Source: Roseateles asaccharophilus (GTDB lineage Bacteria; Pseudomonadota; Gammaproteobacteria; Burkholderiales; Burkholderiaceae_C). From it: a stretch of DNA of 64,000 bases. The notes under the pieces were generated by a model that saw only the letters and a list, made by a program, of their open reading frames with translations, ran no database searches and was not told the DNA's origin. The DNA lies in the NCBI RefSeq assembly GCF_004362405.1, contig NZ_SNXE01000002.1, positions 426,191 to 490,190 on the forward strand, given 5' to 3'. The translations under genes and the position numbers were made by a program. Positions 1-8,756 of this stretch are shown here, piece by piece. How positions within the stretch are numbered: position 1 is the first letter of the stretch; each line of letters opens with the position of its first letter.

Positions 1-410
1 CTTTTGCCGGTGATGCGCACGATATCGCCCTCGATGGCGGCCTGCACCTTGAGCTTGCTGTTCTTGATGGCGGCCACGACCTTTTTGGCTTCCGCGGCCT
101 CCAGGCCGGACTTGATCTTGTAGACCTGCTTGACGCGGTCACCGCCGAGCTTCTCGATCTTCTCCTGCTTGTCCACAAAGCCCAGCACCACGCCCTGCTT
201 TGTGAGCTTGGCATAGAGCACACCCTCGATCTGTTCGAGCTGGAACTCGGCATCGCCGGTGGCGTGGATCTCTTTTTCCTTGTCCTTGAACTCGATGCTG
301 GCGCTGGTGCCCTTGAAGTCGAAGCGGGTGGAAATTTCCTTGGCGCTGGCGTCCACGCTATTGCGGACCTTGACCATATCGGGCTCGAGAACGGTATCAA
401 AACTAGGCAT
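1..410 (-). CDS. yajQ: YajQ family nucleotide-binding protein, 3' end cut by window
   Basis: Reading from the ATG at 408-410, the protein begins MPSFDTVLEPDMVKVRNSVD and runs 136 residues to the window edge. The opening and the stretch around EISTRFDFKGTSA are typical of the YajQ/DUF520 family, proteins of about 160 residues with two ferredoxin-like folds. Some members bind cyclic di-GMP. About 25 C-terminal residues are missing because the window ends, not because the gene is broken. It is divergent from murB with 49 bases between the two starts. The family assignment is firm; ligand and role are known only for some homologues. Confidence 0.9.
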   Translation of the reverse strand, partial: MPSFDTVLEPDMVKVRNSVDASAKEISTRFDFKGTSASIEFKDKEKEIHATGDAEFQLEQIEGVLYAKLTKQGVVLGFVDKQEKIEKLGGDRVKQVYKIKSGLEAAEAKKVVAAIKNSKLKVQAAIEGDIVRITGK

Positions 411-459
411 ATCGGTTTTCTGTGCGGGCGGACTGCCCTTGATCGGCGAAAATTCTGCC

Positions 460-1536
460 ATGCCCGACCACGCTGTAAATCCCCCGAACTCGCCGGCCCT
501 GCTGCTGGAGAGGGATGTCAACCTCAAGTCCTACAACAGTTTCGGCCTTCCTGCCCTGGCCGAGCGCCTGGTGCGCATCCGCGAGGAGGCCGATGTACGC
601 CGTGTGGTGGATCACCCCGAGCTGGGCCGCGCGCCCAAGTTCGTGCTGGGCGGCGGCAGCAATATCGTGCTCACCCGCGATGTGCAGGCCGTGGTGCTGA
701 AGATGGAGATTCCCGGCGTCCGCCTGCTGGAAACCCGCGAGGACGCCTGGATCGTGGAGGCCGGCGCGGGTGTGCGCTGGCACGATCTGGTGAGCTGGAC
801 CATCGAGCAGGGTTATCCCGGGCTGGAGAATCTGGCCCTGATCCCCGGCACCGTGGGCGCGGCGCCGGTGCAGAACATCGGCGCCTATGGCATCGAGCTC
901 AAGGACCGGTTCGAGAGTCTGGATGCGGTGGATCTGGTCACCGGCCGCACGGCCCTGCTGCCGGCGGCCGTCTGCCGTTTCGGCTATCGCGACAGCGTGT
1001 TCAAGCAGGACGGCGAGGCCGTCTTCGGTGGCTTGGCGGGCAAGAGCGTGATCACCCGCGTGCGCTTTCGCCTGCCCCGACCCTGGCAGCCCCAGCTCGA
1101 CTATCTGGACCTGCAGCGCAAGATGGCCGAGACCGGCATCACGGCGCCGGATGCCCGCCAGATCTTTGACTGGGTCTGCGAGATCCGCCGCGCCAAGCTG
1201 CCCGACCCGGCCCGGATCGGCAATGCCGGCAGCTTTTTCAAGAACCCGGTGGTGAGCGAGGAGCAGTGCCGCGACATCATCGGCCGCGACCCCGGCATCG
1301 TGCACTACCCCATGCCGGACGGCACGGTGAAGCTGGCCGCGGGTTGGCTGATCGATGCCTGCGGCTGGAAGGGCAAGACCGTGGGGGGCGCGGCGGTCTA
1401 CGAGCGCCAGGCCCTGGTCCTGGTCAACCGGGGCGAGGCGCGCGGCGCCGAGGTCGTGACCCTGGCACGCGCCATCCAGGAAAGCGTCTATGGCCGCTTC
1501 GGCATCCGCCTGGAGCCCGAGCCGGTGCTGCTGTAA
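460..1536 (+). CDS. murB: UDP-N-acetylenolpyruvoylglucosamine reductase MurB
   Basis: This FAD enzyme reduces UDP-GlcNAc-enolpyruvate to UDP-MurNAc with NADPH, the second committed step of peptidoglycan precursor synthesis in the cytoplasm. The protein has 358 residues, the usual size of the E. coli-type (type I) enzyme. The FAD-binding segment GGGSNIVLT, the NIGAYGIEL segment, YRDSVFK and NAGSFFKNP (the Ser is the proton donor in the family) are all present. The frame stays open upstream to 259, but family similarity starts at MPDHAVN. The ATG at 460 is therefore chosen, and it leaves a short divergent promoter region with yajQ. Confidence 0.95.
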   Translation: MPDHAVNPPNSPALLLERDVNLKSYNSFGLPALAERLVRIREEADVRRVVDHPELGRAPKFVLGGGSNIVLTRDVQAVVLKMEIPGVRLLETREDAWIVEAGAGVRWHDLVSWTIEQGYPGLENLALIPGTVGAAPVQNIGAYGIELKDRFESLDAVDLVTGRTALLPAAVCRFGYRDSVFKQDGEAVFGGLAGKSVITRVRFRLPRPWQPQLDYLDLQRKMAETGITAPDARQIFDWVCEIRRAKLPDPARIGNAGSFFKNPVVSEEQCRDIIGRDPGIVHYPMPDGTVKLAAGWLIDACGWKGKTVGGAAVYERQALVLVNRGEARGAEVVTLARAIQESVYGRFGIRLEPEPVLL

Positions 1537-1573
1537 GCGCCACGCCTTGCGAGCCCGCCTGAGCTGAGGCTGC

Positions 1574-3826
1574 TCACAGCAGCCCGCGCTCGGCGCACAG
1601 GCTTGTGCTGCGCTCCATGGCCTCTCTGAGGCGCTGCGTGGTCTGCAGCAGGACCGGGGCATCGGCCCCTTCATGCACGGCCCGCTCCAACTCCCGTGCC
1701 GCACGGCAGACCCCCTTGAGGCCCAGATTGGCGCTGGCGCCCTTGAGTGCGTGGGCGGTGGCGCGAAGGGTTTCGGTATCGGGCTCCAGCAGGGCGACCT
1801 CGAGGCGCTCCAGGCTCTCGGGCAGCTCGCGCACAAAGCACTGATATAGCCCGGGCACCTTCTTGGGGGGCAGATGGCGCACCAGATTCCGCAGGACGCC
1901 CTCGTCGAACTCCGCTGCCTGGGCCCCTGCGGGCACGCTTTCACTTGAAGAAGGGGGCTTGCCGGCCTGTGGCGCTGCAGCCGGGGTCGAGGTCTCCTGT
2001 CGCGAGAGCCGCTCGAGCAAGGCCGACAGGGCCTGCAGATCCAGGGGCTTGGCCAGGAATTCGCTCATGCCCGCCTGAAGGGCCCGGCGCCGCGAATCCG
2101 CAAATGCATCGGCCGACAGCGCCACGATGGGCGTCTGCCCCTTGCGTCCGGGCAGGGCGCGCATGGCGGCGCTCGCGGCGTAGCCATCCATGACCGGCAT
2201 GTGCAGATCCATCAGCACCAAGTCGAAGTCCTGCCGCGAGAACTGCTGCAAGGCCTCGAAGCCGTGGCTGCAGAAACAGGCCTTGTGGCCGAGTTGCTCC
2301 AGCACCGCCTCCAGATAGAGGCGGTTGGTGGCATGGTCTTCGGCGACCAGGATGCGCAGGGGGCGTTCAGTCGCCGTCGTCGCCCTGGCGGGGGCGTCCA
2401 GCTCCGGCACCGGCGCCTCACAAGCATGCAAGGGCAGATCCAGCAGAAAGCAGGACCCCTGTCCGGCCTGGCTGCTGACCCGTATGTCGCCGCCCATGGC
2501 GCGGGCCAGATTGCGGGAGATTTCCAGGCCCAGACCCGTGCCGCCGTGGCGGCGCGAACTGCTGTCGTCACCCTGGCTGAAGCGCTGGAACAGCCGGCCG
2601 AGCAGGGCCTCGTCCATGCCGATGCCGCTGTCCCGCACCTGAGCATGCAGCCTGGGCTGTCCTTGGGCGTCCGTGCCCAGGTCCAGGCGCAGCGTGACCT
2701 GCCCCTGATCGGTGAACTTGATGGCATTGCTCAGCAGATTGAGCAGGATCTGCCGCAGTCTTGTGGCGTCGGCCAGGATCCAGGGCGGCAGGCGGGCATC
2801 CAGCTCGAAGCTCAATCCCAGCTGCTTGGCGCGTGCCAGGGCATGGCAGGCCTCGTCCAGCTCGCGCAGCAGCCGCGCGGGCTGCAAGGGGCCGTTCTGG
2901 ATGCTGAGTGCACCGGCCTCCATCTTGGAGAGATCCAGGATGTCATTGAGTATGGTCAGCAGATGCCGGGCCGAGTCCTGTGCGGCCCGCAGACGCAGGC
3001 GCTGCACATCATCTAGTCGCGACTCCCTGAGCAATTCCAGCATGCCCAGCAGCCCATGCAGCGGGGTGCGCAGCTCATGGCTCATATTGGCCAGGAATGT
3101 GCTCTTGGCGCGGCTGCCAGCCTCTGCCGCCCGGCGCGCCTTGCGCAGCCGCCGGCTCAGGGCACGTTGCCGGCGCCCATGGCGCGCAAGGCTGCGCAGC
3201 TGGAGCATGACCACCACCGCCAGGCCCAGGGCCAGGGCGCATTGCAGCAGGGTCAGACCCAGGCTCAGGCTGCTCTGCTTGCGAACCAGATCGGTGCGGG
3301 CATTGACCTGCTCCGCCACATGATGGGACGCCGTCACCGAGAGCTCGGCGATCAGCGGGGCCAGCCGGGCTAGCTTTTGCTGCATGGCTCGCACCAGCTC
3401 GGGCTGCTCTTGGATCAGCCTGGCGTCCAGCGGCAGGGCATCGGCCCAGCTCACCAGGGTGCGGCTGTCGCTGATCATCTGCCTGTAGCCTGCGTGGGCT
3501 CCCAGCACCTTGGCGGTGTGCTCGCCCTCGATCAGCCCCAGTCGGCTCACAAAGATTTCGAAGCGCTCTGCGGCGGCCTGGGCGGAAGGCGCGTCCCCCC
3601 GCTGCAGGCTCTCGGCCAGCAGGCTGCGCAGTTTCAGATACTCGACCTCGTACTGGAACACGCTCCAGACGAGGTAGTCGTCCTGGTACTGGCGGCTGGC
3701 GTTCAGCAGCTCCAGCTGACGAGACTGCAGCAGGCCCGAACTCGCAAAGACCAGCAGCAGCAGCAAGCCCAGACCCGCCACGAGCTGGCGCAGGCGGCGC
3801 GGTGAGAGCGAGTGGGTGATGTTCAC
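1574..3826 (-). CDS. Hybrid sensor histidine kinase with receiver and HPt domains
   Basis: This 750-residue inner-membrane phosphorelay kinase has these domains in order: transmembrane helix at about 14-31, an alpha-helical extracytoplasmic sensor, and a second helix at about 190-211. Then come HisKA with the phospho-acceptor His250 (MSHELRTPLHG), HATPase with NLLSNAIKF, DSGIGM and GGTGLGLEI, a receiver with Asp540 (LVLMDLHMPVMDG), and a C-terminal HPt domain with His692 (AHALKGASANLG). It carries a complete His-Asp-His relay but no output domain, so a separate regulator must be the target. Its start overlaps the upstream Mo-cofactor-fold gene by 4 bases (ATGA), which suggests translational coupling and a shared function. 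Confidence 0.9.
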   Translation of the reverse strand: MNITHSLSPRRLRQLVAGLGLLLLLVFASSGLLQSRQLELLNASRQYQDDYLVWSVFQYEVEYLKLRSLLAESLQRGDAPSAQAAAERFEIFVSRLGLIEGEHTAKVLGAHAGYRQMISDSRTLVSWADALPLDARLIQEQPELVRAMQQKLARLAPLIAELSVTASHHVAEQVNARTDLVRKQSSLSLGLTLLQCALALGLAVVVMLQLRSLARHGRRQRALSRRLRKARRAAEAGSRAKSTFLANMSHELRTPLHGLLGMLELLRESRLDDVQRLRLRAAQDSARHLLTILNDILDLSKMEAGALSIQNGPLQPARLLRELDEACHALARAKQLGLSFELDARLPPWILADATRLRQILLNLLSNAIKFTDQGQVTLRLDLGTDAQGQPRLHAQVRDSGIGMDEALLGRLFQRFSQGDDSSSRRHGGTGLGLEISRNLARAMGGDIRVSSQAGQGSCFLLDLPLHACEAPVPELDAPARATTATERPLRILVAEDHATNRLYLEAVLEQLGHKACFCSHGFEALQQFSRQDFDLVLMDLHMPVMDGYAASAAMRALPGRKGQTPIVALSADAFADSRRRALQAGMSEFLAKPLDLQALSALLERLSRQETSTPAAAPQAGKPPSSSESVPAGAQAAEFDEGVLRNLVRHLPPKKVPGLYQCFVRELPESLERLEVALLEPDTETLRATAHALKGASANLGLKGVCRAARELERAVHEGADAPVLLQTTQRLREAMERSTSLCAERGLL

Positions 3827-4344
3827 CGGACGTCCAGGCTCTTGAGCTGCCAGATGCAGCGGCTGTAGTACAGCGTGTTGCGCAGCCGGGGATGGCTTTC
3901 GAAGGGGTAGATCACGAACAGCGGGCCCTTGTCGCGCAGCAGCATGGGCTGATCGTCGAGCAGTCGGGCCAGGATCACCGGCAAGCTCTGCACATCCTCC
4001 ATGGGAATGCTGACCTTGTAGTCATTGATGGCCACGGCGTCGATCCGCTGGCCCTGGGCCTGGGCTGCCGCCAGCACGTCCCTCAACAAGGGGCCGGTGA
4101 ACTTGCGCGGACCGCTGTACCAGGGCGTCTTCTGCACCAGGCTGTGCTGGGGCAGGGCCGCCAGCATGGCCATGTCGAACAGGGCGCGGCCCTCGCTATT
4201 GCTGCGTCCCAGCCGCCCGCTGAGTGTCAGCACCACGCCGTCGCTGGGGCTTGGCATGGCCCAGGCCAGGCCGGGACACAGGCCCAGCAGGCTGTTCAAC
4301 AGAGACCGGCGGGACAAGAGGCCCTGCGTGGGGTGTGGTGGCAT
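3823..4344 (-). CDS. Exported oxidoreductase-fold (molybdopterin-binding-domain-like) protein
   Basis: The predicted product has 173 residues. The N-terminus has a twin-arginine pair (LSRRSLLNSLLG) followed by a hydrophobic stretch and a likely cleavage after AWA, so it is probably exported by Tat or Sec. The rest resembles the small sulfite-oxidase-like domain, with GPLLRDVLAAA, VAINDYKVSIPMED and a C-terminal segment around DKGPLFVIYPF. No cysteine sits where sulfite oxidase holds molybdenum, so catalysis is doubtful. Proteins of this type often sit beside hybrid kinases, as here with a 4-base overlap, and may act as periplasmic partners of the sensor (inference). A TTG at 4356 is a weaker alternative start. 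A small hairpin (4365-4382) lies just upstream. Confidence 0.7.
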   Translation of the reverse strand: MPPHPTQGLLSRRSLLNSLLGLCPGLAWAMPSPSDGVVLTLSGRLGRSNSEGRALFDMAMLAALPQHSLVQKTPWYSGPRKFTGPLLRDVLAAAQAQGQRIDAVAINDYKVSIPMEDVQSLPVILARLLDDQPMLLRDKGPLFVIYPFESHPRLRNTLYYSRCIWQLKSLDVR

Positions 4345-4505
4345 GAGCGCGAGCAAGCTTGTATCGCTTCAGAGCTGAAGCGGCTGCGGATTCTAGGCAG
4401 GCTGCCTTGCCACGCCCATGAGAGGATTCCTGGCACCTATATCGGGGGACGGGGGCCGCGGCGAGGCGCAGGCGCTTGTGCTTGAGGCAACCCGAGACCG
4501 CGCCT

Positions 4506-5117
4506 CTAAAAGCCTGAGCCGGGCTGCGCCAGATAGACCAGCTCGGCCTCGGTGCTGGCGCGGCCCAGGGCCACGTTGCGATGCGGAAAGCGGCCGAACT
4601 GGGCAATGACCGCGTGATGGCGCCGGGCGTAGTCCAGGGCCCCGTCCAGGCGGGCGTCCTCGGCGGCCAGGGCCTCGAAGAGGCGCACACAGCGCTGCTG
4701 CAGGGCGAGGTCCTCGGCATGCTCCAGCGGCAGGTAGACAAAGAAGCGCTGCAGCGGCGCGAGCTGGCGGTCCAAGCCGCTGTCCACCAGGCTCAGGGCT
4801 TGCGCCAGGGCCTGGGGGTCGCCGGCGAAGGCGCGGGCCGTGCCGCGGTAGCTGTTGCGGGTGAACTGGTCCAGCAGCAGGATGCGCGCCAGCGCGCCTT
4901 CGGGCCCGGCCGCGCTCCAGTCCGCCAGACCGCCGGCCAGGGCTGCTTCCAGCAGGGGCGCGAAGCGGCCCAGGATCTGGGCGTCGAAGGCGGCATCCTT
5001 GATGAACCAGGCCTTGCGGTACTGCCCGGCCTCGGCGCTGCCGGGCGCGCCGAACCAGAAATCCAGCATGGCGCGGGCGCCATCCGGCAGGGCGGTCTGT
5101 GAGGCGGTGAGTTTCAT
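4506..5117 (-). CDS. DUF924 family protein
   Basis: The predicted product has 203 residues. The pattern (ARAMLDFWFG near the N-terminus, LARILLLDQFTRNSYRGTARAF, FVYLPLEHAEDLALQQ and a C-terminal RFPHRN) is that of DUF924, an all-helical family related to TPR folds whose biochemical role is not established. The ATG at 5117 overlaps the stop of the upstream prolyl oligopeptidase by 4 bases, so the two are cotranscribed. No signal peptide or membrane segment is seen. A longer open frame upstream to 5738 lies inside the peptidase and is not used. Confidence 0.85.
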   Translation of the reverse strand: MKLTASQTALPDGARAMLDFWFGAPGSAEAGQYRKAWFIKDAAFDAQILGRFAPLLEAALAGGLADWSAAGPEGALARILLLDQFTRNSYRGTARAFAGDPQALAQALSLVDSGLDRQLAPLQRFFVYLPLEHAEDLALQQRCVRLFEALAAEDARLDGALDYARRHHAVIAQFGRFPHRNVALGRASTEAELVYLAQPGSGF

Positions 5118-7228
5118 GCCTGCTCCCCGCCCAGCTGCTGCCAGAGGTAGCTGTACTCCAGGGCCTGCAAGGTGGCGCGCTGCTCGTTGTCGGCCGCGCC
5201 GCCGTGGCCGCCCTCGATGTTCTCGTAGTAGAGGATCTCGTGGCCCTGCTCCAGCATGCGCGCGGCCATCTTGCGCGCATGGCCGGGGTGGACGCGGTCG
5301 TCGCGCGTGGAGGTGGTGAAGAGGATGCGCGGGTACTGCCGCTCCGCCCGCACATTCTGGTAGGGGCTGTAGCGCGAGATCACGGCCCAGTCCGCGGGCT
5401 CGTCGGGATTGCCGTACTCGGCCGTCCAGGAGGCGCCGGCCAGCAGCTGGTGGTAGCGGCGCATGTCCAGCAGGGGCACCTGGCAGACCACGGCATTGAA
5501 GAGCTCGGGGCGCTGCATGCTGACCGCGCCCACCAGCAGACCGCCGTTGCTGCCGCCCATGATGCCCAGCTGGGCCGGGCGGCTGATGCCGCGGGCGATC
5601 AGGTCCTCGGCCACGGCGATGAAGTCCTCGTAGCTCTTCTGCTTGTGCTCGAGGATGGCCGCCTGATGCCAGGCGGGGCCGAACTCGCCGCCGCCGCGGA
5701 TATTGGCCAGCACCAGCACCCCGCCGCGCTGGTACCAAGCACGGCCGAAACCGCCCGAGTACCAGGGCTGCAGGCTGACCTCGAAACCGCCATAGCCATA
5801 GAGCAGGGTGGGGTTGCGGCCGTCGGCTGTCGCACCGGCCGGCCAGATCACGAAATAGGGCACGGCCGTGCCGTCGGCGCTGCGGGCGAAGAACTGCTCG
5901 GCACGCATGCCCGCGGCCTCGAACTGGGGCTGTCGCGCCTTGAGCGGTTCGCGGGCGTCATCCCCGGCGCGGGCCAGGGCCAGGGTGTCGGGGGTGAGGA
6001 AGTCGGTGTAGCTCAGCAGATAGTGGTCGGCCAGCGGGTCCTCGGCCAGCTCGTCGTCGTGCAGGGCGGCCAGGCCCAGGGTGCCGGGGAAGGGCGCGGG
6101 CACGGGGCGGTGGCGCGGTGGCGTGCTGCGGAAGTCCCATTCCTCCAGGCGGCTGGCCACGTTCTCCGACACATTGAGCAGCAGATGCTCGCGGGTGAGG
6201 GTGTAGTCCGCCAGGGAGCGGGTGGGGCTGGGCGTGAACAGGGCCTGGAAGCGGCGCTCGCCGGCCAGATAGGCGGCGGCATCGGCCAGCAGCAGGCTGC
6301 CGCTGGCATGGGTCTGGCCGTCCAGCACCCAGTCGCTGCGCAGGGAGATCAGCAGGCGCGGGCCCCAGAAATGCGGCTGGGCATCGTCCGGCAGGTCCAG
6401 CCGGGCCAGCGAGCCATCGGCCTGCAGCAAAAAGCTGGCCTGGCGGTAGAAGTCCAGGGCGCGCACGAAGAGCGTGCGCTCATAGCCTGGGCGGCGGTCC
6501 ACCTGCACCGAGACCACCACATCCTGGGCCTCGCCCTCGAACACGGTCTGGGCCTGCGCCAGCGGGGTGCCGCGGCGCCAGCGCTTGAGCACGCGCACAT
6601 AGCCCGAGTCGGTGAGCGAGTCGGGACCGAAATCCGTGCCCACATAGACGGTGTCGGCGTCTATCCACTCGACCTGGCTCTTGGCCTCGGGCAGCTCGAA
6701 GCCGCCTTCCGAGGCCGCAATGAAGCGCTTGTCCACCAGATCGAACTCGCGCACCACATGGGCATCGGCCCCACCGCGCGAGAGCGAGACCAGGCAGCGT
6801 CGGTAGTCGGGCCCCAGGGCATCGGCCCCGGCAAAGACCCAGCTCTCGCCCTCGGCCGCGCCCAGGGCGTCCAGGTCCAGCACGGTCTCCCAGGCGGGCA
6901 CGGGGCGGCGGTACTCGTCCAGCGTGCAGCGCCGCCACAGGCCGCGCTTGTGCTGCTCGTCCTGCCAGAGGTTGTAGAAGAAGGCGCCGCGGCGGGTGAT
7001 CTGCGGGATGCGGTCACGCGCGTTCAGCACCTCCAGCAACTCGCGGCGCAGGGCCGGGTAGCGCTGGCCGTCCTGCAGCCGCGCCAGGCTCTGGGCATTG
7101 CGCTCGCGCACCCAGCTCAGGGCGCGCTCGCTGTCCACCTCTTCCAGCCAGAGATAGGGGTCGTCATGGACGGTCTTCCCGGCGTGGGAGTCAGCGTCGA
7201 CGGTCTTGGGGGGCAGGTCTTGCGGCAT
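5114..7228 (-). CDS. Prolyl oligopeptidase family serine peptidase (S9A)
   Basis: This 704-residue cytosolic-type peptidase hydrolyses oligopeptides, typically after proline. Residues about 1-420 form the beta-propeller that gates access (start MPQDLPPKTV, DPYLWLEEVDSERALSWV). The C-terminal alpha/beta-hydrolase carries Ser560 in GGSNGGLL, Asp in the TSTRDDRVHPGH segment at about 643-644, and His675 in EGGHGGAA, giving a complete triad. No signal peptide is evident. Family members include prolyl endopeptidase and oligopeptidase B; the sequence does not decide between the specificities. It overlaps the downstream DUF924 gene by 4 bases. Confidence 0.9.
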   Translation of the reverse strand: MPQDLPPKTVDADSHAGKTVHDDPYLWLEEVDSERALSWVRERNAQSLARLQDGQRYPALRRELLEVLNARDRIPQITRRGAFFYNLWQDEQHKRGLWRRCTLDEYRRPVPAWETVLDLDALGAAEGESWVFAGADALGPDYRRCLVSLSRGGADAHVVREFDLVDKRFIAASEGGFELPEAKSQVEWIDADTVYVGTDFGPDSLTDSGYVRVLKRWRRGTPLAQAQTVFEGEAQDVVVSVQVDRRPGYERTLFVRALDFYRQASFLLQADGSLARLDLPDDAQPHFWGPRLLISLRSDWVLDGQTHASGSLLLADAAAYLAGERRFQALFTPSPTRSLADYTLTREHLLLNVSENVASRLEEWDFRSTPPRHRPVPAPFPGTLGLAALHDDELAEDPLADHYLLSYTDFLTPDTLALARAGDDAREPLKARQPQFEAAGMRAEQFFARSADGTAVPYFVIWPAGATADGRNPTLLYGYGGFEVSLQPWYSGGFGRAWYQRGGVLVLANIRGGGEFGPAWHQAAILEHKQKSYEDFIAVAEDLIARGISRPAQLGIMGGSNGGLLVGAVSMQRPELFNAVVCQVPLLDMRRYHQLLAGASWTAEYGNPDEPADWAVISRYSPYQNVRAERQYPRILFTTSTRDDRVHPGHARKMAARMLEQGHEILYYENIEGGHGGAADNEQRATLQALEYSYLWQQLGGEQA

Positions 7229-7277
7229 CGGGGCTCCGGTTCAGCGTGGCCGGAGGGCGCCACCCGCCCGCCGGTCT

Positions 7278-7838
7278 TCAGTCAGCCCGCAGCTTAAGCG
7301 CTTGCGGCGTGATCTCCACCGAGGCATTAGGGGTGGACATCTGGATGATGCCGTCCTGCACCATCACCTGCAGCTGCATGCTGCGCTCGGCCATGGCGAT
7401 CAGGGCCTGGGACTGTTCGGCCGGAATCTGCCAGACCGCCAGCTTGGGCGCGCGGGTGAGCTTGCTCTCGATCTGGCTCCACCACACCGGGGTGCTGCTG
7501 GCATAGCTGATCACGGTGACCTGCTCGGCGCGGCCATGGGCCTTCATGATGCGGCGCTCGTCGGGCTGACCCAGATCGATCCAGTGCACCACCTCGCCCG
7601 TGAGGTCCAGCTGCCAGAGATCGGGGTCGTCCACCTCGGACAGGCCCTTGGTGAACTCCAGGCGGCCGCGCAGCTCGTCGGCCGGGATGTGCAGGGCGTA
7701 GGCCAGGATGCGCACCATCATGCGCTCGTCGGTCTCCGAGGGGTGGCGGGCGATGGTGAGGTTGTGCTCGCCGTAGACATGGCGGTCCATGTCGGCGATC
7801 TGCAGCTGGGCTTTGTGGATGGTGGCTTTGAGCGCCAT
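7278..7838 (-). CDS. yaeQ: YaeQ family protein
   Basis: The predicted product has 186 residues, the normal family size. The N-terminus MALKATIHKAQLQIADMDRH, the central HPSETDERMMVRILAYAL and VHWIDLGQPDERRIMKAHGRA are highly characteristic of YaeQ. The family fold is related to PD-(D/E)XK nucleases, and its cellular function is unresolved (an old link to RfaH suppression was withdrawn). It starts 116 bases from, and divergent to, the exported coiled-coil gene at 7955. A minus-strand GATAAT-like -10 is visible near 7872-7877. Confidence 0.9.
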   Translation of the reverse strand: MALKATIHKAQLQIADMDRHVYGEHNLTIARHPSETDERMMVRILAYALHIPADELRGRLEFTKGLSEVDDPDLWQLDLTGEVVHWIDLGQPDERRIMKAHGRAEQVTVISYASSTPVWWSQIESKLTRAPKLAVWQIPAEQSQALIAMAERSMQLQVMVQDGIIQMSTPNASVEITPQALKLRAD

Positions 7839-7954
7839 GGCGGTCGGTCTGCTTGCGGGGCGAAACCGCGCATTATCGGGCTCATGGCATGATGCCGGCC
7901 TGTTTGCGCGACCGGCGACAGGCCGGACGCCCCGAATTTCCGCGAGACCTGCCC

Positions 7955-8617
7955 ATGAAACGCATCCTGCTCTGCACCCTGATCGTCGCTGCCCTGCCGG
8001 CCCTGGCCCAAGTCAGCGCCAACCCCAATGCCAAGGTTGACCCCAAGAACAACAAGGTCAGCCGCCCGGTCGTTGAGAAGCCCAAGCAGAAGCTGATGAC
8101 GCGCGATGAGCTGCGTGCCTGCCTGGTGCGTTTCGACAAGAACGAAACCGACGCCCGCGAGATCAAGGCCGCCCAGGCCGCGGATGCCGAGGAGCGCGCC
8201 GCCGTGCTCAAGCTCAAGGACGAGCTGACCCAGGCCGGCCAGGGCCTGAGCAGCAATGCCAGCGAGATCAAGGCCGAGCGCGAAACCCTGCTCAAGGACC
8301 AGGAAGGCCTCAAGGCGCAGATCGCCAAGATGGAGCGAGCCGAGGCCGAGAAGGTGCTCAATGACTACAAGGCCCGCGCCGCCGCGCACGACGCCCGCAT
8401 CGAGGCCTTCAACAAGAGCAAGAACAAGTACGACGCCGATGCCAAGGGTTTTGAGACCCGCATCGAGGCCTACAACGCCTCCAGCAAGGCGCTGCAGGCC
8501 CGCACCGAAGCCCATCTGGACGAGGTGGATGACTGGAAGGCCGAGTGCAGCAACAAGCCCTATGACGAGGCCGACGAGATCGCGGTGCGCAAGGAGCTGG
8601 GTCTGAACAAGAAGTAA
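7955..8617 (+). CDS. Exported coiled-coil protein of unknown function
   Basis: The predicted product has 220 residues. Residues 1-18 (MKRILLCTLIVAALPALA) form a clear Sec signal peptide. The mature part is charged and rich in Ala, Glu and Lys with heptad-like spacing from about 60 to 190, so a long periplasmic coiled coil is expected. Two cysteines (in LRACLVRF and AECSNK) could form a disulfide that closes the ends. I do not recognise a named family. The gene stands alone and is followed by a hairpin terminator at 8677. The ATG at 7955 was chosen because it begins the signal peptide. Confidence 0.8.
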   Translation: MKRILLCTLIVAALPALAQVSANPNAKVDPKNNKVSRPVVEKPKQKLMTRDELRACLVRFDKNETDAREIKAAQAADAEERAAVLKLKDELTQAGQGLSSNASEIKAERETLLKDQEGLKAQIAKMERAEAEKVLNDYKARAAAHDARIEAFNKSKNKYDADAKGFETRIEAYNASSKALQARTEAHLDEVDDWKAECSNKPYDEADEIAVRKELGLNKK

Positions 8618-8676
8618 GCCCAAGGCAGGGGCCGGCCTGCAGCGGCGGCCCGCCTCATGCAAAATGCGGGCTGCAC

Positions 8677-8711
8677 ACGGCGCCTCTCCCGACCCGGAGC
8701 GGCGCCGTTTT
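8677..8711 (+). terminator. Rho-independent terminator after the coiled-coil gene
   Basis: A perfect 8-bp stem (ACGGCGCC 8677-8684 with GGCGCCGT 8701-8708) contains an inner CTCC/GGAG stem and is followed by four T residues. It lies 60 bases after the upstream stop and 46 before the oligopeptidase start. Confidence 0.7.
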
Positions 8712-8756
8712 CCTAAACAGGCCGTCCCACGAGGGCGGGCATCACCCGAGACAAGC

